64,000 bases of DNA, taken from positions 124,001 through 188,000 of the forward strand of contig OAPG01000011.1 of NCBI GenBank assembly GCA_900208305.1, read 5' to 3'. Shown one piece after another: positions 17,601-28,114 of this stretch. The stretch is from Melanopsichium pennsylvanicum. Lineage: Eukaryota > Basidiomycota > Ustilaginomycetes > Ustilaginales. The notes below the pieces were generated by a model. It searched no databases and had not been told where the DNA came from. It saw only the letters and a list, made by a program, of their open reading frames with translations. The number at the start of each line of letters is the position of its first letter. Positions within the stretch are counted from its first letter, which is position 1. The translations under genes were made by a program, and so were the position numbers.

Positions 17601-18699
17601 CTGCTTCTGCCAGCAAGGTGAGATCGCGACCCTGAAGCTTGCTCTTGGGCTTTCTACCCCGCTTGTGCTGCACAAACAGGCACTCAAAGCTGAAGCGTTG
17701 GCATCGCTGGCAATTCTCAGAGTCATCGGAAGGCAAGCACCTGACTTTGGCAAGTCGACACTCGAGACAAGCTTGACCGCCACGAGGCTTTTCGGACGGC
17801 ATAGACTGCTCCTTCTTGACTGGAGGGTTAGACGAGGGTTCGGCAGATGGAGATTCTCGAGCCTCGTTCGGTCTGATCATGCTGAGGGTGTCCATTCTGT
17901 GGTTTGTTGTGCTGGGCGTCTGGGGCATTGAGCTGGTTGAAGCACGCTGATGCGGTGAAGTAATGGACTCCAAGTCGCTTCTGAGGTCGCAGAGGTGCGA
18001 TGAAGACAGCGCACCTAAAGCTTGAGCCGCTTTTGCAGAGGACCTAGACGATGACGTCGAGGATGCAGACTGAGCATTGGACTGCAAGGGTGACCGCGGA
18101 CGATAGGGTTGGGAGGCAGATGGGGACAAGGTGTCGTCGTTTCGTGAAGACGAAGCAGAGAACGAGTGCGCAGAGGGATGAGCTACGCCTGAGTATGGCG
18201 TCGAAGAATGTCCAACCCCATGGTGATGCTGAGACAAATACCGAGAGCTGTTGGTAGCTGCGCTATTGGAAGACGACGAATTGGTCGGGCGCGCAGCGAT
18301 GAGTGGATGAGGGCGTGTGGATGGCGAAGCTATAGGATCGAGCGGCGTGGATGGCGAGCCACGCAGATCGCTGGTGGCGTAAGGCGATCTAGCCTGTCGA
18401 GGCGAAAGAGGAACACCGGCGTCAATATTGTCGTTGTCCGAGTCAGAGTGATGCTGCGAATAGGCCGAAGAATGCGATCGCGAATGGATGGATCGAGAGT
18501 ATGGCTCCGCTTCGTCAATGCCTCTGGACTGATGTGATGATGCATGGGCGTGGGAAACGTGATGGTGCGAATGAGGCTGTACGAAACGCTGCTGCTTTGA
18601 GTTGAGTTCATGAAGGTGAGGCAATTGCGACTTTGAAGCTACTGGAGAAGCAGAGCGCTTGCGCTTGACAATGAGCGAATCGGTGTTGGCTGAGTTCAT
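14620..18699 (-). CDS. Zn2Cys6 binuclear-cluster transcription factor
   Basis: 1359 residues without introns. The zinc cluster is at residues 311-340 with the six Cys at 311, 314, 321, 330, 333 and 340 (CLECRLAKVRC, then CQRCQRFSFEC), followed by a basic KRGRKPKSK linker. The first 300 residues are Ser/His-rich and disordered. The middle region (about 620-1120) has the look of the fungal-specific transcription factor domain: LTEAAARALFDLFMHHCNAW, FLYTVLLYVGARYA, AFFILASWKPLDDGLSVIQVGYAFRLAMDI. The C-terminus is rich in Asn, Gly and Ser. It is a nuclear DNA-binding regulator; targets are unknown. The convergent aldehyde dehydrogenase is a candidate only by position. Confidence 0.93.
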   Translation of the reverse strand: MNSANTDSLIVKRKRSASPVASKSQLPHLHELNSKQQRFVQPHSHHHVSHAHASSHQSRGIDEAEPYSRSIHSRSHSSAYSQHHSDSDNDNIDAGVPLSPRQARSPYATSDLRGSPSTPLDPIASPSTRPHPLIAARPTNSSSSNSAATNSSRYLSQHHHGVGHSSTPYSGVAHPSAHSFSASSSRNDDTLSPSASQPYRPRSPLQSNAQSASSTSSSRSSAKAAQALGALSSSHLCDLRSDLESITSPHQRASTSSMPQTPSTTNHRMDTLSMIRPNEARESPSAEPSSNPPVKKEQSMPSEKPRGGQACLECRLAKVRCLPSDDSENCQRCQRFSFECLFVQHKRGRKPKSKLQGRDLTLLAEAAYASNASPVQTNGRPSARKSASATSVATHASNYVSSSLTNKGGSSSAASPGVRWSSAPDSAFQAPPYTGDHRDRAQNPEHSMEVDSDSRTEDSLSSAFFSKKQPLSALAPHSDSRAALDPKNLFGVDVTRMTQAMQQAMRSLERKRGAPYTLVTNNEITNVEGNDDDANSDIGATPPPPGATTAADTNAANESFELIAEQPLTLRVMLKPFEVSDQPDCETPGILADDRNPLAAQPPQPVLNDPITQGILTEAAARALFDLFMHHCNAWSGVFDPSLHTHDFVRKRSSFLYTVLLYVGARYANKPTAHHLIVRAQRQDDIDEAEWDIAYPDPLSDRTQDAADEYAKQIRRRIHDLAREHAARAFVDGDRTVLCCQAFFILASWKPLDDGLSVIQVGYAFRLAMDIQLHAEMPSCVKPNESNLDQAGRQRYEAVQRRFRNRQRTFLMLFVQDKSQQISNKITTHSISADNVLIRRCQTWWKHDGSIPTDAFVCASADIRRIQGKYVELYDRIEALTSATSDGPSILMPAFLSDIYEWSARWHEALDLREDMDEDAHLDETVAYQRRCHRLCLKLWKDNIKTYVSSLVLKSSLKQAALQEHQENVRNHHRRSTTREKEERDSVSGKSHLSSGLEPGMVNLMAMPAFWPCVEGARGVLEAVCAFPPERLLSAPDATIMQATHAAVLLCSLATVKSQPPLGPGYLRSNIQLIDRASAAFRRASITEDDTVLHIAKYLESLLRPKNAAPINAAGLHRAALAKATANAIPSNTVGGVSALASSQRAAQHSLFNNGTAVEVRSNNSNGQSGATSLNNGAMSGNTHNLNNGFSQYTNFTLFSNNIDTFYSGNNAHNGSNGRWFSNPPPNPTSCAAQDANTNTNLFFNTHAGSFDREGLDAIASAAAEAAAAQNAEETPTQSIHMSTAGVTWSSAIQSNPVSAPWNSLMFADTNATGITQAYQHENNNNNSSTNPIFNQHTQNQNRDQADETLRMLLRFLDG

Positions 18700-19468
18700 G
18701 GCGGCTTGGCGGTGTTGCAGCCGGCCACAGTATGCTTCGGCGATCCCGATAGCGACGAGTCACCTTGAGCGAGCGAAAGAGGCGCAGAGGCTCGTGGAAC
18801 TGGAACGTTCGGATGAAAGTGAAGCGAGTCGAATCAGCAAGCTCTTTTCACGAGACTGTGACTATGTCGAGAGGCTTCAGGTTGCATTTATATGCATCCT
18901 ACGTCCGTAAACGTCGATGAAACATGGATGACGTCCTCGTCTTGCACACTCTCTAGTAGAAAGGGGGAGAAATAGGGATGTCAGATGGCGTGGTAGTCGG
19001 TGGAGAAGCCGATGTGATGTGGTGATGGTACGAAGACGTAGCCTAATCGCCGCCAGTCACAAAGAGCGACATCCTGTCTGTTGTGTGTCGCGCGGTGCTT
19101 TGATCGGACGTCTTCCGGCATCTTTTCCTGCCTGAAATTTCTCAAAAAAAGAAAGGGAAGCAAGCAGCACGTTCCGATAGTCCGAAGGCTGAGCTTCGGA
19201 ATTCGGGTCTTCCGACAAAGGATGTCCTGCATATAAGGCCCACTACTGTAGCGGATCCGACTACTACACAGCTCGTTGACCATCATCGTCACCATCGGAA
19301 AGGCAATATTACCCATGCGCTGCTCGTCCTAGTAACGCTTAACAAGTGAACTGGCGATCATACGCTTTTCACGCCACTTTCAACTGCCATTTTCGAGTCA
19401 GGCTGTTTAGGCTGCTGATACCAGCATCCTCTTGTCGAAACTGTCTACTGAACTTTCAGCTCGACACG
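18700..19468. promoter_or_regulatory. Divergent promoter between the Zn2Cys6 factor and the DCAF-like gene
   Basis: No gene. Holds a TACTGTA site at 19244, directly after ATATAAGG at about 19231, and sequence that is probably the leader of the plus-strand gene. Confidence 0.5.
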
Positions 19469-22400
19469 ATGGTCGCCACGCGCAAGCGAGTGTACAGTGA
19501 TAGATCTGAGGGTCCCTCTGGGAAGATAGACGAAGCCAGCATCGATTCGATATTTGCAAAGAGATCTGCTACAGCCAGGCGATCGGCAGCCAAGGACGCT
19601 CGCAACACCGACGACATCGTCCAGATATGGCAGCATGGCGTATCTGTCGCAGACATCGTCGGCGATATAATCGATCCAAACTGGATACCACCTGCATCGA
19701 AGGTGCACGTGTCGCCTTCTCTACAGGCCCCTTACTTGATGCACACAGGTACATCATACGATACATGCATCGCAGCCCGTCTTCCTTTTGGTGGCACTAC
19801 CCACGCCTTGGCTCAGTCTCGAGGCTTTCGTCTTTCAGATCAGAGGTATCGAATTTCCAAGGGAAAATTTCGCTTTCGAGAGTCATGGAGCGGACATACC
19901 TCTTGTGTCAACGCACTTGCCTTTTCGCGTGACCAAGGCAGATGGCTCGCGAGTGCCGGCGACGACAGGGAGATTCACATCAGAGACATGTTTGTCGACG
20001 CACGCAACAAGGACCATTCCTTGCCAATTGCCATTTTGAAAGGTCACGAATCCAACGTCTTTTCTCTCAGCTGGTCCGCTCAAAATAAATACCTGTTTTC
20101 CACCGGAAACGACAGCCAGATTCTTTACTATGACGTTGACCACTCCAGCCTACCGTTGCGCGGCACTCGCTTCGCAGAACCTGAAACAAGATCACCCTTA
20201 AATCCAGCTCCACTCGGTGGACACGACGAATCGGTTCCTGAGTTGTCTGCGCATCCCACCAATCCGAATTTGCTCCTCAGTTGCGATGATGGCGGCGATC
20301 TGAAACTCATCGATATCCGCATCCCACATGATGGTGTGGCCTCAGCCCGTTCAGACGCCGGCTCTGCCTTCTCATCCGTTCAGTGGAACCCGAGCTCCTC
20401 AGACGGCAACACCTTTGCTGCAGCTACGTGTGGTCGCATCACTGGCAGCACGCGTCTCTATGATGTGCGTCAGTGCTTTTCTTCCGACAACGGCCGCCCA
20501 CTTTCAAGCAAAGATGCCGTCCTCAGCTACCACACCGCCCTCATGCAGAATTCCTCGAAAAGAGGACTAATTGCCGCTTCCGCAGAGACCAATAGCATTT
20601 GCTTTGATCCCGAAGGTCGCTTCCTTGCTTCGAGTATCTCACGCTACCATCCGACCATCTACGCTGTTAACGACCCTGACCCGCTCGTCACCCTCCAGTC
20701 CACTGTTGCAGATGATCCTATTGATGAGCGTCACCATCGCTTGTCAGGTGTGCCGATGGGCATACCGTCTGCTCCAAAGAAGCTTTCTTCCTGCTGTACT
20801 ATCAAGCATGCCTCCTTCGGCTTAGAAACGCAGACTGGAAAGCTTCACTATGCCATTGGTAGCGACGATTTTCGCGCATACGTCTTCGCAATCCCCTCAA
20901 AGGAGGAGCTCATGCTCCGGCGCGAGTTTGTCAATCGACATGACTGGCTTCACGAGACCGCACATTTGCACTCGGAGCGACAGGCCGCCAAGAACGCTGC
21001 ATCCAGGATGGAAGCTTCCAAGGAGGTCTCACTTCAGCACAGCGGCCAGGACGCACCTGAGGAGAATGATGATGACGACAATGAGCACGATGACAGTTAC
21101 AGTGACCCGGTCGCCGATAATCTTATTGATCACGACTCTGAAATTGTATACTGCGCTGGCTCGATTCTTCGTGCCCAGAGCATTGTACGTCCGGCCAGGA
21201 TCACTCAACAAGCCTATGTGCTTTGCGGCGGCCGCAGCATCATTAATGCCACCCTCATCCACCCGACGTTACCGCTCATTCTCACTGCCGGTATCACCAC
21301 CGAAATTCACCTTCACTCGGCTTCGCCTTTGAGTTCCGCCGATTTGCGCGAGAGAGATGGGTGGTCGTCAGACATACCCGTGAATAATATGGGCGGTACT
21401 CGCACTCGCTTCCTATTTCCGCCATCCGGTGCGTCCCTTATCGCCGGCGAGCTCGAATCCTCTGACGAGTACGACGAGTACGACGGGGAAGGCGATGTTG
21501 GTAGCGAGGAAGTAAGTGACGGCGGGGAAGAAGCTGACGAGAGCGAAGAAGGCATGCAAGACCGTGAAGATGAGAACGATTGCGGTGGCGATGATGGCAT
21601 AGACACCAGCCAATCCGTTAGTGGAGAGGCCATCAACTTATCTCGTCCAAATGGCCAGTTTTCTGTCTGTGCGTATGGGCCCGCGCCAAATGATGTTCGA
21701 GAGAGCCAGCAAGAAGAAAACAGGATGCACGACATGCTGCGAGCCAACATGGCGGAGGATGAGGCTGACAGAGCTCGTCCTCGGAGCCTGATCTCAAATC
21801 AGGAAGATTCAGCTGACGAAGGGGAAAACAACGTTTACGAAAGTAACGAAAACGAAGCCGGATTTGAGGACGAAGCCCAGGTTCAGGAGCAAGTCCCAGA
21901 AGCTGCCACAGGCGCTTTGCAAACATCGACGAATAGAGCGGCGCAGCGGCATGGCACAGTGGAGGATTTCCTGAGCGAAATGCGAAGCGACCCAATGTAT
22001 ACGACACCTGCGCCATTAGATTATCATCACGATCGGCATATCGGCACCTACTCGCTCTCACATCTGCCATCCAGCCTCATACTCTCTGAATCGTCTTCCG
22101 CTGCCTCCGTTCCGGAAGAGGAGATGGAAGAGCAGAATGACCAAGAGACTTCGACCTCGTACTCGAACGAATCCTTCGATGACGAGGATGCTCTAGACGA
22201 CGCTTTGAACGACTCCTGGGACGACAACGAATCGCGCGAATACAATGCGTACGCGCATGATGGCTATGGATCTACATATGCGCCCACCGAAGAACTCGAG
22301 GAATCTATGCAAGACGATCTTCGATGCAACTTTCAAGAAAGAGACGAGATTATGACTGGGGGCAAGTTTTGGTACATGTGCCGCTCCATGGATGCCTTGA

Positions 22401-22567
22401 ATCGTGAACAAAGGCGGTTGCGGCTTTTCGATGAGTTGCTCAGAAGGGATGAGCTTCGTCCGCTTACTGCAGTATTCCAAAAAGTGCCCCAGCAATCAGG
22501 TGGAAAGGGGAATGGTTCAACGTTCACGTGTCGAAGTTGTCAGGGACGAATAGACTCGGACTCGTGA
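19469..22567 (+). CDS. WD40 protein, DCAF5/DCAF8-like candidate CUL4 substrate receptor
   Basis: 1032 residues from the ATG at 19469 (product starts MVATRKRVYSD); an upstream non-ATG extension encodes an unlikely Cys-rich leader. WD40 blades include SWSGHTSCVNALAFS with SAGDDREIHIRD, LKGHESNVFSLSWS with STGNDSQILYYDV, GGHDESVPELSAHP with LLSCDDGGDLKLIDIR, and FSSVQWNP with TRLYDVRQ. A last blade comes after an acidic insert (VLCGGRSIINATLIHPTLPLILTAGITTEIHLHS). The spacing resembles DDB1- and CUL4-associated factors 5/8, where the C-terminal blades are separated from the first ones. The last 350 residues are very acidic (repeated Glu/Asp runs), ending with a CRSCQGR pair of Cys. Ubiquitin ligase recruitment is inference from family. 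Confidence 0.78.
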   Translation: MVATRKRVYSDRSEGPSGKIDEASIDSIFAKRSATARRSAAKDARNTDDIVQIWQHGVSVADIVGDIIDPNWIPPASKVHVSPSLQAPYLMHTGTSYDTCIAARLPFGGTTHALAQSRGFRLSDQRYRISKGKFRFRESWSGHTSCVNALAFSRDQGRWLASAGDDREIHIRDMFVDARNKDHSLPIAILKGHESNVFSLSWSAQNKYLFSTGNDSQILYYDVDHSSLPLRGTRFAEPETRSPLNPAPLGGHDESVPELSAHPTNPNLLLSCDDGGDLKLIDIRIPHDGVASARSDAGSAFSSVQWNPSSSDGNTFAAATCGRITGSTRLYDVRQCFSSDNGRPLSSKDAVLSYHTALMQNSSKRGLIAASAETNSICFDPEGRFLASSISRYHPTIYAVNDPDPLVTLQSTVADDPIDERHHRLSGVPMGIPSAPKKLSSCCTIKHASFGLETQTGKLHYAIGSDDFRAYVFAIPSKEELMLRREFVNRHDWLHETAHLHSERQAAKNAASRMEASKEVSLQHSGQDAPEENDDDDNEHDDSYSDPVADNLIDHDSEIVYCAGSILRAQSIVRPARITQQAYVLCGGRSIINATLIHPTLPLILTAGITTEIHLHSASPLSSADLRERDGWSSDIPVNNMGGTRTRFLFPPSGASLIAGELESSDEYDEYDGEGDVGSEEVSDGGEEADESEEGMQDREDENDCGGDDGIDTSQSVSGEAINLSRPNGQFSVCAYGPAPNDVRESQQEENRMHDMLRANMAEDEADRARPRSLISNQEDSADEGENNVYESNENEAGFEDEAQVQEQVPEAATGALQTSTNRAAQRHGTVEDFLSEMRSDPMYTTPAPLDYHHDRHIGTYSLSHLPSSLILSESSSAASVPEEEMEEQNDQETSTSYSNESFDDEDALDDALNDSWDDNESREYNAYAHDGYGSTYAPTEELEESMQDDLRCNFQERDEIMTGGKFWYMCRSMDALNREQRRLRLFDELLRRDELRPLTAVFQKVPQQSGGKGNGSTFTCRSCQGRIDSDS

Positions 22568-23054
22568 GCGTCAAGTTCCTGCCATGAAATTGAAGAGATT
22601 TATACAAATTGGTACGCAGTCTTCATTCAGAAGATATATGTGTGTGTGTGTGTGTGTGTGGTGTACAGAAACACCCACTGTAACAGTAATTTACTTTCTT
22701 TTTTTACTGTGAGTGCTGAGCTGAGAGAGTTGACTGAAATTGCGGGTGAGACTTTGCACTGAAATTCAAGTTGAAATAATGTGTAGTTCTCGTAGATGTT
22801 TGAGATCAAGTATCAACTCATACTTGTCGAGCTTGAAAAGTTGCATGGCTAGTATTGATAACAAGACTTTGGGGGTTGGTCCTTTTGAGGTATTTTCTAT
22901 TGTCATGATTTGATTGCAAAATTTCTTTAGGTGGTTGATACGTTAAGAAGGTCTGGGAAAGAATAATGAGGGCGTTTGTTTAGTTGCGGTATAGTATTCA
23001 AATTGAAAATTGGTTGCTTGGCAATGGACTTGTTGGGGGTTTGTTGTTGATGTG
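22568..23054. other. Convergent 3' region with a GT microsatellite
   Basis: No gene. A (GT)n microsatellite at about 22637-22660 lies 70 bp after the DCAF-like stop; T-rich sequence follows. Confidence 0.6.
22637..22660. repeat. (GT)n microsatellite
   Basis: About 11 uninterrupted GT units between two convergent genes. Confidence 0.85.
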
Positions 23055-26000
23055 CTAAAGGTTTCCATTGAGGTTCAACAGATTGTGTTGTTGCTGTTGC
23101 TGGTGCTGATGTTGATGTGTTTGTTGTCGTTGGTGTGGGTATTGATGATGGTGCTGCTGCGGATGTGGGTGTTGATGTTGCGGTTGATAATTGGATTGTT
23201 GTAGGAAGCGCTGTTGCTGGGGATATTGCTGTTGCGGAGGTTGACCTGGATGAGGTGGCAGCATCGCAGGCTGAGCACCACTCATCATTGGAGGCGTGTA
23301 CGAATGCCTATGTTGCTGACCACCCGCAAACATCCCAAATCCACCCTGACTGAACTCACTCATCCCCCTTCCGGGCGAATAAGCCTGAGGACCACCACCT
23401 TGTCGCATCGAGTCGTAATAATTTTTCGACAGAGCACTCCCCGCATATCCGATTGGCATACTCGCTCGAACCACAGCTTCCCTTGGAACAATACTTCCCA
23501 CCTCAAACGCCGTCCCTGCAACACTAATCTTGGTCGCCGATGTCGCCACACTTGTCCCTATCCCGCTAGATTTTCGTCGCTTCTTATCCGTGATTTTGGA
23601 CCGAGGAGGTGTGTTTGCGGATGGACCCGCACCGTAGGGATCCTCCGCATCACCACTGGCAAGTTTCGAAGGTGCTGGTAGGATAAGCTTCCCCTCTCCT
23701 TTCTTATCTGATGTTGGCGTGCTAGACAAGATCGATGCGGATGGAAATGGAGCCGAAGTCACTTTTTTGTGTGCTTGTGACTGAGATACTTGTTGCTGTT
23801 GTTGCTGCTGTTGTTTTGTAAGCCGAGTGTCTTCCCCAGCAACGGCAGCTGCGGCTTTGGCTTGAGAAAGACTCATACCACCCACAACAATCACTCCTTT
23901 TCCCTCGGGCAACTTTGCCACGCTTCCCATTGCTGCATTCTCAACCCACTTCTGCTTCACAGGTCTGTCATGGCTTACCCATTTGAGTGTGCCACCCTCG
24001 CCCTCATCAACGCCTGCGATGACGCTTGGCTCTCTGCGTGAAACTGGCGAGACAACGTTTCCCTGTTCGACCGTAGAAGCAGGTGCCTCTCCTTCTTTTC
24101 CGTAAGGGTATCGAGCGGGCGAAAGTGGGCCAGGTAGGACTAGGTTGAAGAGCTTCCCTTTGGGCCCCACAGCGGGCGGTAACGCTTTCTTCTCGCCCGT
24201 CGTGCGACTTGTCGCCTCGTCCTCTACATTTGCAGGAATTGGCGGGAGCAGAGCATCGAAAAACTTGATTTGGTGCTTAGAATCGGTGTTGCTCATCATT
24301 TCGTGGACAGTCGACTCATAAGCGGAGTGTGTTGTGGCAATTGTGTAGCATACGGTTGTTTTAGGAGCAGAACGGGTAGAAGTCGAGGTGACGCGCGAGA
24401 CGCTAGGGTGCTGAGAAGAGGGGGCAAACGACGGATGGCGCAGCGCCAAACTCGGCCTGACAGCTGGTACAGCCTGGATATGCGCAAGTGAGCCTGAACT
24501 CGTCGACATGATGACCGTTTTGGAAGGAGATGTCAAACTCGTCAACAGAGCTTTGTGCACTTCATCCCGGCTCAAGGAGCTGAAGCTATCGCGTGAGGTC
24601 TGGATGAGTCGAGATAAGGGCGAATCAGCATGCGGGCTGATTCTGGACGATGGCGATTTCGCACTGTCGACATTCGCCTCGCCTCCTCTGTTGTGCTCAG
24701 TATCGATTTGGATTTGGAGACTCGGCGGTTGCGGCAATGACCGTTGCCTATGCTGGGGAGTATTGCTACCGCCCCAAGAGCCGGCTATAACTTGACGCAT
24801 TACCACGAGCTTTTCATTGGTGGCAGCGGTGTTCAAAGGCGCCTTGTCGTCTTCGATTTCAGCCATGGAAGGTTCTCTACTGTTCGCGTTTGACAGAGAT
24901 CCGTTCCAAAGATCTTTCCACCACCCTCCACCACCACCCACATCAGCACCGTACTGTTGCCCAGCATACCCGTCCCCTGGTCTGACATAGTCATTCCTGT
25001 GTGGCTGTTCACTTGCCGTCCTTGTGTGAGTGTATGATTGGGCGGCGTTGCCACTCCAACCGAGCCAAGATGCTATGCCGAATGCACCTATGCCAGGCGC
25101 AACTTTAATGCCGGAATGTGCGTGAAGAGGTGCTTGATCCTCCTCTGCTACAGCACTAAGGTCTTGGGCACGCCGAAAATTTGAGGAGGAAGACGTGTGG
25201 TTGTAGGTGAGAGAAGGGACGTTGGCTAGCGCTACCGTTGACGTGTGATATTGTGTAAGCTCTGGGTGAAGGTCAAAGTCTTTGACGGGACTAGTGAATT
25301 GTTTCGAAGCAGATTTGATGGGAACGAGAGCGGAGAGTTCATACTTGGAATCTGGGTAGGCGTATTCGTGGTCTTCTGAGTGGATCATGGAGGTATCTAC
25401 GTCTTGAAGATCGAGTTCGGCGACGAGACGCTGCAACTCTGCTGCTCTAGAATCTCGCGAACTTCTCCAAGCAGTCGTGTCGTCGGTGGCTTTCTCTGTA
25501 GAGCGAGTGTGGGTCAATCTGCTATCTTGTCGTAAATTTCTACTAGCTGGTGAGGGTCGCGATGAATACGCATCCCCACTTGCCTGCTTGAAGCTGGATG
25601 AGCTAATGTGCTTGCTCATTTCGCTTCCAGACCCATCGGCTGAGGGCGTCCAGAACTGCGCAACTTGAGGATTTTTCCAGAATGTCGGCATGGCTGCTTT
25701 CTCCAGATCCATCTCTGCCTCCAAATTCGTCTTCCTCTCCTTGCCTAGAGCTTTGAGCAGATGCTCGTGTCTGTTTGCTCTCAGATCCTCCGCCAGTGTA
25801 TAGTTCCTCCGCTTTGACTTGGCAGCGATGTACCTCGTACTTTCCTTCATCTCCCAGAACCAATCTCTGAAATCCAACGCATCCAGCATGGCTCTTGCCT
25901 TGCTCGTGGTTCTTTTCCTATCCTCTGGTCTATACGGCAGATAGCTGAATGCCTTGATATGGATGAAGCCGAAGAGCAACATCCAAAAGCACTGTAAGAG

Positions 26001-26837
26001 AGCGTTGATTCCGGCTTGAATCTGTTCTGCTGTGAAATATTCTGTCTCCTTGATCACATTGAAGCTGACGAGGAAGGAGAGGAATGTGTCCTGCCAGAAA
26101 GTGAGAAACACGATGGTTTTGATGGATAGGAACTTCCAAATCGGCTTATAGGGGTCTACGAGGGTTCGTACGGGAAAGTAGAGCTGAATCAAGCAGTACA
26201 TGGCAAGAGTGACCGAAATTGAAATGAACAAGGCACACCAAACGTGTGTGAACCACGGCATCCAACTATGTAGACAGTAATATCCAAAGTATTCAGTGCC
26301 CACAGCGATCAACGTACATAGCGGTCGAACTATCGCATACTGCAACACGCTGATCTTGATTACCCACAGAAAATGGAGTCCTGAGGGGCTGTACTTGCAC
26401 CTACCTAGGGGCCATACCCAAAATCCTTTGAGGGTCGTGTCCAGGCTTCGGAAGACAGCATGCTGCTCTGCTCGAGTGTCTCCGGTGTAAGCAAGGATGA
26501 GGTAGAAGAAGCTAGTGACCAGGACGGCCTCGTAACAATCGCGAATGGTTTGATAGTAGAGCGCTTCTTGGTAGAATAGATACGACATAAAGCTGACAAT
26601 GGCGTAGACGGGGACCATGACCAGAAGGCGTACGATATGGCGTTGCTGCTGTGGACAGGTGTAGTAGGTCAGATGTTTGACAATCAGCCATATGGAGGAA
26701 ACGGTAGCGATGAGGGCCATGATGCCGCAAACGAGCCAGCCGACATCGTGCGCTTTCAAGTCAATACTGCCATTTTGAAAGAAGGGTTTGGGATCCGAAG
26801 GCTTGTCGGGGATGGTCGGACAGGTGAAGTTGACCAT
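23055..26837 (-). CDS. TMEM184/OST-alpha (DUF300) family seven-helix membrane protein with a long disordered tail
   Basis: 1260 residues. The first 310 residues carry about seven hydrophobic segments, beginning VGWLVCGIMALIATVSSIWLI and RLLVMVPVYAIVSFMSYLF, with the family landmarks YYQTIRDCYEAVLVTSFFYL, GDTRAEQHAVF, WPLGRCKYSPSGLHFLWVIKISVLQY and RPLCTLIAVG. Homologues include human TMEM184, the organic solute transporter alpha subunit and fission yeast Hfl1, which sits on the vacuole and binds Atg8. The remaining 900 residues are predicted disordered by composition, with Ser/Pro-rich and finally His/Gln/Pro-rich tracts (ending QHQHQQQQQHNLLNLNGNL). Transport or autophagy roles are inferred from relatives. 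The tail is far longer than in most family members. Confidence 0.88.
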   Translation of the reverse strand: MVNFTCPTIPDKPSDPKPFFQNGSIDLKAHDVGWLVCGIMALIATVSSIWLIVKHLTYYTCPQQQRHIVRLLVMVPVYAIVSFMSYLFYQEALYYQTIRDCYEAVLVTSFFYLILAYTGDTRAEQHAVFRSLDTTLKGFWVWPLGRCKYSPSGLHFLWVIKISVLQYAIVRPLCTLIAVGTEYFGYYCLHSWMPWFTHVWCALFISISVTLAMYCLIQLYFPVRTLVDPYKPIWKFLSIKTIVFLTFWQDTFLSFLVSFNVIKETEYFTAEQIQAGINALLQCFWMLLFGFIHIKAFSYLPYRPEDRKRTTSKARAMLDALDFRDWFWEMKESTRYIAAKSKRRNYTLAEDLRANRHEHLLKALGKERKTNLEAEMDLEKAAMPTFWKNPQVAQFWTPSADGSGSEMSKHISSSSFKQASGDAYSSRPSPASRNLRQDSRLTHTRSTEKATDDTTAWRSSRDSRAAELQRLVAELDLQDVDTSMIHSEDHEYAYPDSKYELSALVPIKSASKQFTSPVKDFDLHPELTQYHTSTVALANVPSLTYNHTSSSSNFRRAQDLSAVAEEDQAPLHAHSGIKVAPGIGAFGIASWLGWSGNAAQSYTHTRTASEQPHRNDYVRPGDGYAGQQYGADVGGGGGWWKDLWNGSLSNANSREPSMAEIEDDKAPLNTAATNEKLVVMRQVIAGSWGGSNTPQHRQRSLPQPPSLQIQIDTEHNRGGEANVDSAKSPSSRISPHADSPLSRLIQTSRDSFSSLSRDEVHKALLTSLTSPSKTVIMSTSSGSLAHIQAVPAVRPSLALRHPSFAPSSQHPSVSRVTSTSTRSAPKTTVCYTIATTHSAYESTVHEMMSNTDSKHQIKFFDALLPPIPANVEDEATSRTTGEKKALPPAVGPKGKLFNLVLPGPLSPARYPYGKEGEAPASTVEQGNVVSPVSRREPSVIAGVDEGEGGTLKWVSHDRPVKQKWVENAAMGSVAKLPEGKGVIVVGGMSLSQAKAAAAVAGEDTRLTKQQQQQQQQVSQSQAHKKVTSAPFPSASILSSTPTSDKKGEGKLILPAPSKLASGDAEDPYGAGPSANTPPRSKITDKKRRKSSGIGTSVATSATKISVAGTAFEVGSIVPREAVVRASMPIGYAGSALSKNYYDSMRQGGGPQAYSPGRGMSEFSQGGFGMFAGGQQHRHSYTPPMMSGAQPAMLPPHPGQPPQQQYPQQQRFLQQSNYQPQHQHPHPQQHHHQYPHQRQQTHQHQHQQQQQHNLLNLNGNL

Positions 26838-28114
26838 GATAGCCTGAGAAAACCGGCTATCGGTCTAGCGGCAGTAGTAGTAGCGAGATTGTCAGAACGA
26901 AATTTGGGAGTGTACCGTGGAGAGGAGGCGCTCAGCGAGGCTTGTCAAGCCGGAAAGGTGATAAATGATGGCACGAGACGGCAAGTGCAGGCGAAGAGCA
27001 GCGGGTACATGAAGGCGAAGAGTGCCACCTAGAGATGGGTATTTGCTGTGATTGACATGGTAACGAGCGAAAGATGGCGAACAAGGTATTGGTCGTGAGG
27101 AGGGAGACGTCACAGCTTCAGCTTGGACAACAGCAAGAGCGTCGGTACGAATGTCTGTGATAATACTAGGACGGCTCCAGATCGGTGTGTGATGGGAGAT
27201 GCTAGTAAGATCGAAAGATACGTAAGAAAAGTGATGCTAGGAAGGACAAGTTTTGTGGAACAATACTCTGTACGTCGTCCCCAGCGCCAAGGCGGAACTA
27301 GCTTGAACGTACAAGCAGGAGGATAAAGCGCTGTTAGACGGAGAATCATGATAAGTCAGGGGTCAATATGGAGCTCAGTCCCCACCATACCTGCCGATTT
27401 GGAGCCCGCTTGGACTCGTCGCTCAATGCAGAGTCGAGCTGGGGTCTACACGACCTCAAGAAGGCTACTGTATCTTTCTCGCCATCGCAAGACTCGGTTC
27501 GTCTTTCGCTATTGCGTCTCCGGCCAGTCGCTTTCCAACTCTCCTCGGTTCTCGCTATGCATCACTTGTTCACATACTGCTATAGACAAGTTTCAACATT
27601 TGGGAGAATCCAGAGAAGCATGAACAATGAGCTACAAAAAATAGGTGCTCCTGAGCAGATTCTACTTTCAGGGTCCAACAGCAACTACTGTATCTTATGT
27701 ACTGTACGTATGGGTGCAGCTTTGTCGTGCCCCTGAGGCTCTTATGAATATGTATTGCGCCATTGATGAATTTGTATTCACTACGTATTAGAATTGTAAG
27801 TGAGTTCAGGTGTGACAGCTGCCATGTGAGATTCGAGATTAGGGGGCTCCGCATGAAGCCACAAATGGCAGGTTGACGATGATGGTTTTTTGTTTTTTTT
27901 TTCTCCCGATTTCAGATTTGTGGATCGGGAAAAGGCGTAACATTCGACTTTCAAATACTTCTCAGTATGTGATAAAATAACGGTGTAACAGCCTGTTTTT
28001 TGGCCACGATGATGTTCTTATGGTCATCCCAAAAGAGACATGACAAAGAAGTCTTGTTGTCCACCACTGTAGCTACAGTCAAAATGTGGTTGCGATGAGA
28101 TCCCAAAGACTGTC

